From Nitrospiraceae bacterium (GTDB lineage: Bacteria > Nitrospirota > Thermodesulfovibrionia > UBA6902): 38,071 bases of DNA. A program made the translations under genes and the position numbers. The notes beneath the pieces were generated by a model that searched no databases, was not told where the DNA came from, and was given only the letters and a program-made list of their open reading frames with translations. Of this stretch, positions 7,209 through 14,690 are shown piece by piece. The stretch lies in NCBI GenBank assembly GCA_003599425.1, contig QZKC01000078.1, positions 1 through 38,071 on the forward strand, in the 5' to 3' direction. How positions within the stretch are numbered: position 1 is the stretch's first letter; each line of letters begins with the position of its first letter.

Positions 7209-8603
7209 ATGACAATTCAGGAAAAACTTTCCCGGCTGCCGTCTGTTGATGAATGTTTGAAGAGCCCCTTTGGACGGAAGTGGCTTCAATCTTTCGCAAG
7301 AAAAACAGTCCTCCGCGCTGTCAGGGAGATAATTGATTCGAAAAGGAAAGAAATATTACACGGAGCAAGCCCTGACGTCACACTTGAAGCACTCTCGCAC
7401 AATATTGATGCATCCATAAAAAAGCTATCTGCCTATAAACTCAGGCCGCTTATCAATGCCACAGGGATCGTCATCCATACCAATCTCGGAAGGTCCATCC
7501 TTTCAGAGCGAGCTATTGATCATATCATAGAAACAGCCCGGAGCTATTCGAACCTTGAATATGATATCTCCTCTGGCAGGAGAGGCAAGAGATACTCGAA
7601 TATTAAAGATATTATCAGGGAGTTGACCGGCGCAGAAGATGCTGTTGTCGTGAATAACAATGCTGCAGCAGTACTCCTTTGTCTCGAGACATTTGCAAAA
7701 GGCAAAGAAGTTATTGTATCTCGGGGCGAACTGGTTGAGATAGGAGGGTCATTCAGGATCCCAGAGGTCATGAAGGCCAGCGGCGCAATATTGAGAGAGG
7801 TTGGAACTACCAATAAAACGCATCTGCCTGATTATGAAAATGCCTTGTGCGGGGACACAGCACTTCTGCTCAAGGTGCATCAAAGCAACTACAAGGTGAT
7901 CGGGTTCACGGAAGAAGTCCCCATTGAAAAACTGGTGAAACTCGGGAAGGAATATAAGATACCGGTCATAGCCGACCTTGGCAGCGGGTGCATGATCGAC
8001 CTTGAAAAATACGGCGTGTACGGTGAACCGACGGTACAGCACGTTGTAAGTACCGGAGCGGATATTGTGACCTTTAGCGGGGACAAACTGCTTGGCGGCC
8101 CCCAGGCTGGGCTAATAATCGGGAAGGAAAAATTGATCGCTAAGATACAGAAAAATCCTATGCTCAGGGCCATGAGGATAGACAAAATGACCCTCGCTTC
8201 TCTTGAAGCGACTTTCATGCAGTATCTTGATGAAGAAAAGGCCATGAAGGAGATCCCTACTCTCAAAATGCTCACTCAGTCGGAGGGTGAGATAAAGCGC
8301 AGGGCAAAGCGGATCGCCTCATCTTTGAGAAAAGAAATTTCGGGTCATGCAGAGATCGGTGTTATTGCAGATGAATCACAGGCAGGGGGAGGGTCACTTC
8401 CTGAGATAAGTTTTCCGACTTTTGCAGTATCCCTCAAGCCTTTAAAGATATCTGTCAATGAACTGGAAAAAAGGCTGAGGCTTGGTGAGCCTCATGTGAT
8501 AGCGAGAATTAAGGACGATACACTGATCATGGATGCACGGACAATACAGGATGAAGAAGCAAAAATACTGGCAGGATGTGTGAAGAACGCGTTTGTTTTA
8601 TAA
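7209..8603 (+). CDS. selA: L-seryl-tRNA(Sec) selenium transferase SelA
   Basis: A 464-residue PLP enzyme converting seryl-tRNA(Sec) to selenocysteyl-tRNA(Sec) with selenophosphate. The family signature INATGIVIHTNLGRS is present, and the PLP lysine is Lys293 in TFSGDKLLGGPQAG. The ATG at 7209 gives the usual N-terminus (MTIQEKLSRLPSVDECL). Its own ribosome-binding site is weak and it starts 7 bases after the preceding stop, so it may depend on translation of the Gly-rich gene upstream. No selB, selD, tRNA-Sec or obvious selenoprotein is in the window. The 3' end overlaps the convergent gene at 8598 by six bases. Confidence 0.96.
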   Translation: MTIQEKLSRLPSVDECLKSPFGRKWLQSFARKTVLRAVREIIDSKRKEILHGASPDVTLEALSHNIDASIKKLSAYKLRPLINATGIVIHTNLGRSILSERAIDHIIETARSYSNLEYDISSGRRGKRYSNIKDIIRELTGAEDAVVVNNNAAAVLLCLETFAKGKEVIVSRGELVEIGGSFRIPEVMKASGAILREVGTTNKTHLPDYENALCGDTALLLKVHQSNYKVIGFTEEVPIEKLVKLGKEYKIPVIADLGSGCMIDLEKYGVYGEPTVQHVVSTGADIVTFSGDKLLGGPQAGLIIGKEKLIAKIQKNPMLRAMRIDKMTLASLEATFMQYLDEEKAMKEIPTLKMLTQSEGEIKRRAKRIASSLRKEISGHAEIGVIADESQAGGGSLPEISFPTFAVSLKPLKISVNELEKRLRLGEPHVIARIKDDTLIMDARTIQDEEAKILAGCVKNAFVL

Positions 8604-9101
8604 AGTCTTTCTCGTCCAGAATGTTTCCACAAGCCCAACCTTCCAGACAGCATTCTCCTTCTTTAAACTCAGGATAGCAGGCTCGCGTGACTTCTTGTGT
8701 GTAATTATTATCTCGGCGGTTGTCTTTTTTATCGGGACCATTTCCCAACGGCTTTCTTTCAGGATCATATCCGGATCAAATGTATTGAGAAAAGACCGCC
8801 AGTAGTTGGAAGATATCATGCCGGAATTTTCAAAATCTTTTCGTATTTCGTCTTTTGTTATCTCCCCTCCTATCTTCCGGGTGGATTTGTAAACATCATT
8901 TATTATTGTCAGTCGGGATTTTTCTGTTAACAGGCGCCATACGTTGTGGAAATCGTTTCCCTTTAAAGACAGGAAGAACTTTTCTGCGGATTCAAGAACC
9001 TCAGACACAGTGATGTCATCATTGGCTCCAGCAGGGGCGAGGGCAAGAATTGCTGCAATCGCCGCGAAAAATATGATTAATAACGATTTGGAATATATCA
9101 T
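8598..9101 (-). CDS. Secreted protein of unknown function (NTF2-like/DUF4878-type fold suspected)
   Basis: A 167-residue protein with a clear signal peptide (about 1-26, ending PAGA before NDD). The mature part begins with a helix-rich ESAEKFFLSLKGNDFHNVWRLLT and ends in strands AEIIITHKK, PAILSLKKEN and AVWKVGLVETFW. That order resembles the NTF2-like/lumazine-binding DUF4878 group, but I cannot confirm it. It is probably periplasmic. A strong hairpin terminator lies just upstream, so it should have its own promoter. It converges on selA with a six-base overlap. Confidence 0.75.
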   Translation of the reverse strand: MIYSKSLLIIFFAAIAAILALAPAGANDDITVSEVLESAEKFFLSLKGNDFHNVWRLLTEKSRLTIINDVYKSTRKIGGEITKDEIRKDFENSGMISSNYWRSFLNTFDPDMILKESRWEMVPIKKTTAEIIITHKKSREPAILSLKKENAVWKVGLVETFWTRKTL

Positions 9102-9113
9102 GAAGCTGAAAGC

Positions 9114-9148
9114 GTAAAAAAGGGCTGTTGATGACAGCCCTTTTTTAC
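9114..9148. terminator. Bidirectional intrinsic terminator
   Basis: A perfect 15-bp stem (outer GT/AC, A run, GGGCTGT) with a 5-base loop, flanked by A and T runs so that it can act on both strands. It ends transcription of the minus-strand gene at 9176-9637. Confidence 0.9.
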
Positions 9149-9175
9149 ATGAAATCCTGATGACAAATTAACCAG

Positions 9176-9637
9176 TTAATGATGAGATGTAGTTGAGCCG
9201 CCGCCGCTTGAAGCTGATACTATGAGGGCTGCGGTGCCTGCAACTATTGCGGCGCCGGTTGCTATTGTACCAGCAGTTATGCCAGCTCCGACGGCCAGGC
9301 CTGCTGCGGTGCCTGCTTCTACCGCTGCGATCGCTGAAGCCACGGATGTGTATCCGGCAGCATTAAGAGCTGAGATCAGGCTCGCTTTTTCCGCAACGAC
9401 ATATCCGATGACCTCACTGGTTGCTTCACTTATTACTGGCAATGCAACCTGCGTGCCTGTAAGAGAAGGCACTGCTGAACCAGATACGTACGTTCCGCCA
9501 GCCTGTGCCGCAAGTTCTTTTGCAGCAGCCTCAGAAGCAATCTTTTGTGTAACTGCGTCGGCATGGGATATCGTTACGAGACCGGACGTCAGCATCAGAA
9601 ATGATATTGTCACGAACAGTGCAATAAATTTCTTCAT
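9176..9637 (-). CDS. Secreted small Ala/Gly-rich protein adjacent to yjbH
   Basis: A 153-residue paralogue of the protein at 6731-7201. It has a signal peptide (1-27, ending SHADA), a middle with SLTGTQVALPVISEATSEVIGYVVAEKASLISALNAAGY, the shared motif EAGTAAGLAVGAGI (107-120), a hydrophobic segment to about 141, then SSGGGSTTSHH. An AAGGAG ribosome-binding site precedes the ATG. It lies 44 bases downstream of the YjbH-like gene and ends at a strong terminator, so it is the last gene of the polysaccharide export operon. A role as a YjbE/GfcA-like secreted partner is inferred from position and composition only. Confidence 0.8.
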   Translation of the reverse strand: MKKFIALFVTISFLMLTSGLVTISHADAVTQKIASEAAAKELAAQAGGTYVSGSAVPSLTGTQVALPVISEATSEVIGYVVAEKASLISALNAAGYTSVASAIAAVEAGTAAGLAVGAGITAGTIATGAAIVAGTAALIVSASSGGGSTTSHH

Positions 9638-9681
9638 TTTTCCACTCCTTTCTTAAAAGAATTAAATTAGAGTTGATATAT

Positions 9682-11805
9682 TTAATACAATTTTTGCCTG
9701 TCTTTGTCAAGGTAAATGTTGGTATTCCTTCCTATAAAATCAAAGAGAGAGTTGAAATGGTCAATGTCCTGTCCCGTGTCTCTGGTCCATGGCGACAATG
9801 CATAATCATAGGAGGTCCTGGAGTCAGTTCCCTTAAACAGCCTTAGCGGGATGGAAACCCCGAACCCCTTGTCATTATAACCCCTGTTAAAATCATCCCC
9901 GAAGACAGAGGTGTCTGTTACACTGTACCAGGCCCAGATCTTTACCCCGTTGATCAGTTTTGAAACCGTCAGCCGTACGCCGTTATCTCCTGCAAGGAAC
10001 CTGCCGGCGTTGACGTCCACTGCCATATCTGTTTCCGGTATGTTCAGCCGAATATTGAAAAAAGCGGTGGAATAAATATCTTTAACGTCATCCGTCTTGA
10101 GTTTTAGCATGTTATCAGGGTCTCTTTTTTTCACTGCACTGCCGCTTACTCCCGTGTATATCCTGCCGTTAAATAAAGGCAGTGCGAATTCAGCATCAAA
10201 ACCTGCATATTGGATTTCCAGGAGTCCGGCAGAAAACCTCCCGTACAGACTCGGAGTCAATTTTTTGATCTGGTCATACATCAACCTGTTCAATACAACG
10301 TTCTTTTCCTTGTAATCAACGAGATCGGACCGTACAGGGATGGAAAGAGGCTCATTAGTTGTCGTGATATTATTAAGAGGATATGTCGCAATTCCCGCAA
10401 TAAAGGAGGCTCCCTCCCATGGTTGATAATTTACCCATCCTGACATGCCGAGACGGTATCTGAAGAAACCGGAAGGGTCGTTAAGAAAAGTCTCCAGAGA
10501 CGGCTTTATGCCATAGTGCAATAATTTTTTATGTCTACCTGGAAGATTGGGCAGTTCTTCCACCGAGGTGTTGAACTTCGATAATTGTGCAAACTCATGG
10601 ATCGTCATCTTCTCCTGATACAGGTCGCGGATATTCTCCTTAGAGGTGATGAGTTCCACAACCGGGATATCATTTTCTTTAAGGACGATATGTGCCCTGC
10701 TGATGTTTTGAGGATCGACAGCCGCGAGTATTTTTAGAATTATGCCGAGCGCTTTCGCGTTATAAAAATATTTTTCGTTCTGTGCTTCTATGTGAAGATC
10801 GTCTCCGGCCAGAACGACCGAGATATCGCTGAAACCTGAGCGGTGCAGCACTTCTGTAAGCCTCATCTCAAGGGGATTCAGCCTGTCGGAAGGAGTTTCC
10901 CGGTATATATGATCATAAATAGGTATCAGAGGTTTTCCGATGTCAAACGCTGCTGAAAAACTGGCCCCGAACTGATTGCCCCGCTGATAGCTCAGATCGA
11001 TCTCGGCCCAATTCACCGGCCTGAACCTTATGCCGTAATTGAATTTGGATGGGACAGAGTTGCTGAAATATTTTTGTTGTGCAGGGTCAGTTGTCTGCTT
11101 GTCGAATCTGATCGGGCTGTATTCAAGCATCAATGCGTATTTTTCAGAAGGGGCGAACTGAATGCCCCAGAAGAACTGGGAATCTTTCAGCCAGTCTTCA
11201 GTGTCTGTAAACATCTCTACTCTGAACTTTTCGGCTTTTGAAATGACAGGTTTCTCCCCGAATCTTCCATTGCCGAAGCCGAGGGTGAAATCAAACGGGT
11301 ATATCTGCTTGCTCGCTACGATATACTGTGAAGGATAAATTCTTGTGCCATGCGGGTCCATGATGCCTATCGCAAGCGCGGGCATATACTTGCCTTCGGG
11401 GAGAAACTGATATTTCAGGTCAACCGCTTTGTCTTTAAAATTACCATATGCAGGATTTGCAAGTCCCTGTATTCCGAGGACTTCAGTTATCCTCCCGTCT
11501 ATCTCAAGACCCTTTAAAGGACTTATTGTGCCGTAATAGTATCTGTAAGGATGGACCATGCTCGCGCCGATGCGGTAGCTGTTCACCCTCATTACCCGTG
11601 CAGTCGGAATTTCCATAAGGCCTGTGCCGCCCCAGTTGGAAGGAAACACAAAGGGTTCGTCGATCGAGCTCTGAGTTTCGGAATGCAGAAGAGAGGGAAA
11701 TAACAACAGGAAAGAAAACAGGACAAGATAATAAACAGGATTTATTTTATGTGCTCTGGTGAAAAAAATATGCAGCTTTTTTTTCCGACTGATCTTTTTT
11801 CCCAC
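9682..11805 (-). CDS. YjbH-family outer-membrane/exopolysaccharide-associated protein
   Basis: A 707-residue protein with an N-terminal hydrophobic export signal (about 24-42) and the YjbH/DUF940 hallmark PSNWGGTGLMEIPTARVMRVNSY near the mature N-terminus, followed by many amphipathic strands as in an outer-membrane barrel. E. coli YjbH, of about the same length, belongs to the yjbEFGH exopolysaccharide operon and the related gfc capsule operon. The start is a GTG at 11805; the nearby ATG at 11814 is out of frame. The ribosome-binding site is weak, and the short gap from the upstream SLBB gene consists of a heptad repeat array. Confidence 0.85.
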   Translation of the reverse strand: MGKKISRKKKLHIFFTRAHKINPVYYLVLFSFLLLFPSLLHSETQSSIDEPFVFPSNWGGTGLMEIPTARVMRVNSYRIGASMVHPYRYYYGTISPLKGLEIDGRITEVLGIQGLANPAYGNFKDKAVDLKYQFLPEGKYMPALAIGIMDPHGTRIYPSQYIVASKQIYPFDFTLGFGNGRFGEKPVISKAEKFRVEMFTDTEDWLKDSQFFWGIQFAPSEKYALMLEYSPIRFDKQTTDPAQQKYFSNSVPSKFNYGIRFRPVNWAEIDLSYQRGNQFGASFSAAFDIGKPLIPIYDHIYRETPSDRLNPLEMRLTEVLHRSGFSDISVVLAGDDLHIEAQNEKYFYNAKALGIILKILAAVDPQNISRAHIVLKENDIPVVELITSKENIRDLYQEKMTIHEFAQLSKFNTSVEELPNLPGRHKKLLHYGIKPSLETFLNDPSGFFRYRLGMSGWVNYQPWEGASFIAGIATYPLNNITTTNEPLSIPVRSDLVDYKEKNVVLNRLMYDQIKKLTPSLYGRFSAGLLEIQYAGFDAEFALPLFNGRIYTGVSGSAVKKRDPDNMLKLKTDDVKDIYSTAFFNIRLNIPETDMAVDVNAGRFLAGDNGVRLTVSKLINGVKIWAWYSVTDTSVFGDDFNRGYNDKGFGVSIPLRLFKGTDSRTSYDYALSPWTRDTGQDIDHFNSLFDFIGRNTNIYLDKDRQKLY

Positions 11806-11812
11806 AATTCAT

Positions 11813-11840
11813 AACTCTATGCTCTTAACTCTTGACTTCC
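11813..11840. repeat. Heptad repeat array between the SLBB and YjbH genes
   Basis: Units AACTCTA, TGCTCTT, AACTCTT and GACTTCC at 7-base spacing fill almost the whole gap between the two genes. It is the same family as the array in feoB. Confidence 0.8.
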
Positions 11841-14056
11841 TAAAACAGCTTCACAGCCACACCGGCAGTCACGGCTATCTGATACATGATCTGCGTTATA
11901 TCCTTTATCTCCCTGAGCCAGGCAATGCGGTCCAGTTTTTCCGGGACCGTGATCGTATCTCCAGGTTCGATCTCTTTTGCTTCATCCCCTGTCAGGGAAG
12001 AGACCTCCCACCTCGAGGAAACAACGTTCCAGTTCAGGAACCCGTTGGACAGTTTCCGTGCGGTACCGTCGGATTTCATGACATACACATTGTTCTCATC
12101 CGCGTACCGTGAATATCCGCCTGCGAGATTTATATAATCTTTGTATCCTGCTTTTTCAGAATAAATGAAGCTGCCAGATGACATTACTGAGCCCACGACA
12201 TTCACGACGTTATTTTTCATCGGGATGAAAAGGTTGTCGCCGTCCTCAAGCTCTATATCATATTCGTTGTTCTTCAAAAGCCTGAGATGCGCAAGCCTGA
12301 TGGACATTCTCCCTGTAGACTTGAGTTGTTTCAAAGATTCAACAAATTTTTTCCTCTGCTCCAGCTCAACCTTCCTTGCTTCGATCTCTTCCGGTGATAG
12401 CGCAGTTGATACCTGTTGCGATCCCACCACGAGCAGTTCCCTCTCAAGACGCGTGGTCATCTCTGCAAGGGCGTGCTGCTGCGCATCTCTTACTCTTGCC
12501 CTGGTGAAGATTGCTCCTCTCAGGTAAGCGTCGTCTGTATATCCTCCGGCCCGTTCGAGCACTGAAGACAGCCTCTCGCCTTTTTCAATGGTATATGTTC
12601 CGGGGAATTTCACTTCACCAAGGATGGATACTGTCTGATACAGTTTCCACCCAGGGACGTTTCGCACCAGAATATAGTCATTTATCTCCAGAGGGATGTT
12701 ATGCTGAGGGTCTCCTTCTGCTGCCTTGAATATATCAATTGCTATTTGTTCTGTAAGAGGGCCTGAAGGGGTGACCTTGACCCGCGTGAGTTCAGCCTTG
12801 TCCGATGCATAGTACATCAGACCCCCGGCCAGTGATATCACATCGCTTATTCTTGTTTTTCCCGATATGATCCCATAATCTCCTGCATTGGCCACTGCTC
12901 CTGCCAGGGTCACCGTATTTTTTGTGTCTATAACAGCAAATACCTTGATCAGATCCCCATCCTGGAGGAGAAAATTTTTCTCAGGATCATTGTCAATATT
13001 ATAAAAGTCCCCTTCAAAGAGCTTTCTGAACTGATGGTCTGCTATACGTTCTACCTGCACCCGCCCTTTAAAGGCAACGCTCGTGAGGCCGCCTGCCATT
13101 TGAATAAGGTCCAGGAGCCGTGTTTCTTCCCGAAGTTCATAGATCGCAGGATTTCTGACATTTCCTGCTATCCCTGCGAGCGGCCCGACAGAAGGAATAA
13201 AGATCACGTCCTCAGGCAGGAGCCTTGCATCTCTTGACTTGTCTCCTTTCAAAAGGAGATCATACATGTCAAAGTGCTCAACGAGGATACCGTTTCTCTT
13301 TAGCTGGATATCTCTCATAGTACCAGTCTTGCTTGGCCCCCCTGCTTGCAACAGGGCGTTGACGAGGGTTGAAAGAGAAGAAACAGTGTAGGCGCCAGGG
13401 TTCTGGGCGTTGCCCACAACATATACCCTCATCGTTCTTAAGGCCCCCATGCTCACATTCATTTCAAAGCCGGTGTAGTATTTGGAAAATTCCTTATGGA
13501 GTAGTTCTTTTAACTGTTCAAAGGTCAATCCTGTGATCCCGACAACCCCGATCTTAGGCAGGCTTACATTCCCGTCCCTGTCAACTGTCACGTGCCAGGC
13601 CCCTTCGATCTTTCCCCAGACAGTGATCCTTATTTCATCACCCGGGCCTACCACATACGACGGGCCTACAGGGACATTTGCAGATGGGACAAATGAAGAC
13701 GGCTCTTTGAAAAGATCATAACCAAACTGTCTGATATTGGTAGAAACGGAAGAGACAGATTCTCCGGCGATGAACTGTTCAAATTTGGATATTGCTTCTG
13801 AAGAAGGCCGTGTGCGCAGAGCAGGCTGCGCTGATCCCATCTGCTGCTCAGGCTGTTGCATGTTCTGCAGTTTTTCTGTCAGTTGAGGCTGTTGCAATAA
13901 AGGGTGTATTTCGGACGGCGCTTTCCCCTCGGCCTGCGACATCGAAGGAGCTACAGGGACGACCTGTATCTGTGCAGAAGCCGGAACCCAGGGTAATGCA
14001 AGAAGGACAAGAATAATGATACTAATAAAGGCCGAGACGCGTGTTTTTTTCTTCAT
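11840..14056 (-). CDS. Polysaccharide export protein with SLBB domains (Wza/GfcE-like)
   Basis: A 738-residue exported protein with a signal peptide (1-28, ending ASA before QIQ) and no lipobox Cys. A Poly_export domain begins near residue 127 (YVVGPGDEIRITVWGK ... VDRDGNVSLPKIGVV), followed by several SLBB repeats (VYVVGNAQNPGAYTV, IAGNVRNPAIYEL, VTLAGAVANAGDYGI, VSILGEVKFPGTYTI, VNVVGSVMSSGSFIY), so about five. Wza-type proteins form the outer-membrane channel for capsule or exopolysaccharide. It is the first gene of an operon with the YjbH-like gene. No glycosyltransferase or Wzc-type kinase is nearby. Confidence 0.9.
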   Translation of the reverse strand: MKKKTRVSAFISIIILVLLALPWVPASAQIQVVPVAPSMSQAEGKAPSEIHPLLQQPQLTEKLQNMQQPEQQMGSAQPALRTRPSSEAISKFEQFIAGESVSSVSTNIRQFGYDLFKEPSSFVPSANVPVGPSYVVGPGDEIRITVWGKIEGAWHVTVDRDGNVSLPKIGVVGITGLTFEQLKELLHKEFSKYYTGFEMNVSMGALRTMRVYVVGNAQNPGAYTVSSLSTLVNALLQAGGPSKTGTMRDIQLKRNGILVEHFDMYDLLLKGDKSRDARLLPEDVIFIPSVGPLAGIAGNVRNPAIYELREETRLLDLIQMAGGLTSVAFKGRVQVERIADHQFRKLFEGDFYNIDNDPEKNFLLQDGDLIKVFAVIDTKNTVTLAGAVANAGDYGIISGKTRISDVISLAGGLMYYASDKAELTRVKVTPSGPLTEQIAIDIFKAAEGDPQHNIPLEINDYILVRNVPGWKLYQTVSILGEVKFPGTYTIEKGERLSSVLERAGGYTDDAYLRGAIFTRARVRDAQQHALAEMTTRLERELLVVGSQQVSTALSPEEIEARKVELEQRKKFVESLKQLKSTGRMSIRLAHLRLLKNNEYDIELEDGDNLFIPMKNNVVNVVGSVMSSGSFIYSEKAGYKDYINLAGGYSRYADENNVYVMKSDGTARKLSNGFLNWNVVSSRWEVSSLTGDEAKEIEPGDTITVPEKLDRIAWLREIKDITQIMYQIAVTAGVAVKLF

Positions 14057-14100
14057 GTGTGCAACCTTAATATATCCAAGAGAATGCCTAAAGAATAAAT

Positions 14101-14152
14101 TGTTTAAAAGGGTGAAATATTTTAAACAGTATTACCTATTAAAGCAATAGGT
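14101..14152. promoter_or_regulatory. Two inverted repeats upstream of the SLBB export gene
   Basis: TGTTTAAAA (14101-14109) and its reverse complement TTTTAAACA (14120-14128) form a 9-bp operator-like dyad with a 10-base centre. A second dyad, ACCTATT/AATAGGT, lies at 14134-14152. Both are in the leader of the polysaccharide export operon, so they may bind a regulator. No factor is identified. Confidence 0.4.
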
Positions 14153-14287
14153 CTAAGTGTGTCAAATCTCTGTGTTCTTTGTAAATCGGACAATTCCCGC
14201 GATACAAAAGCAATTTTAAAAATGTTAAACTAACTCCATCGAAAAGCGGTAGTGGATTAAAATCCTTCTTTGTTTTCGTTTAGTCCT

Positions 14288-14378
14288 GGAGAGGTGTCCG
14301 AGTGGCCGAAGGAGCACGACTGGAAATCGTGTAGACGCTAATACCGTCTCGAGGGTTCGACTCCCTCCCTCTCCGCCA
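14288..14378 (+). tRNA. tRNA-Ser (anticodon GGA)
   Basis: The acceptor stem GGAGAGG pairs with CCTCTCC, then G discriminator and encoded CCA. The D arm, an anticodon loop CTGGAAA with anticodon GGA, a long class II variable arm and the T arm GAGGGTTCGACTCCCTC are all visible. It reads UCC/UCU. It stands directly upstream of the SRP RNA and dnaX, as in many bacteria. Confidence 0.97.
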
Positions 14379-14403
14379 TGCAAAATGTACGAAGCACATT
14401 TTG

Positions 14404-14438
14404 CAGCAATCAGCCGTCAGCGGTCAGTTTTCAGCTTT
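14404..14438. repeat. Heptad repeat array (CAGCNNT type) between tRNA-Ser and SRP RNA
   Basis: Five units at exact 7-base spacing: CAGCAAT, CAGCCGT, CAGCGGT, CAGTTTT, CAGCTTT. Confidence 0.85.
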
Positions 14439-14455
14439 AAGGAAAAAGTATTTAA

Positions 14456-14486
14456 GCTGGTCGCTTAACGCTGAGAGCTTACAGCT
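14456..14486. repeat. Heptad repeat array (GCTNNNN type) before SRP RNA
   Basis: Units GCTGGTC, GCTTAAC, GCTGAGA, GCTTACA and partial GCT at 7-base spacing. It is roughly the inverse complement of the array at 14404-14438, so the pair could fold. Confidence 0.8.
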
Positions 14487-14493
14487 ATTTTCG

Positions 14494-14603
14494 GTCGGGC
14501 CTTTGGGCCCTGTGCAACGGTACGCTGCAAACTCCGCCAGGTCCGGAAGGAAGCAACGGTAAGCAGTTGTCCTGGGTGCCGCAGGACTACCTGAAGGCCC
14601 GGC
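14494..14603 (+). ncRNA. ffs: Small signal recognition particle RNA (4.5S type)
   Basis: The conserved SRP core is present: CAGGTCCGGAAGGAAGCA in the 5' half and GGGTGCCGCAGG in the 3' half. The ends pair (TCGGGCCTT at 14495-14503 with AAGGCCCGG at 14594-14602). It binds Ffh and targets membrane proteins. The exact ends are estimated from the terminal helix. The position between tRNA-Ser and dnaX is a common arrangement. Confidence 0.92.
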
Positions 14604-14690
14604 TTTAAAGCGTTAAGAGTGGTGCGTTGTAGAGTGCATTGAGTAATTGAAATCTCTTCACGCACGACGATCTATGTATTAAGAGGTTCT

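Noticed and set aside
14465-14665. Minus-strand frame of 66 codons
   Set aside because: It is antisense to the SRP RNA gene and the leader of dnaX; open by chance.
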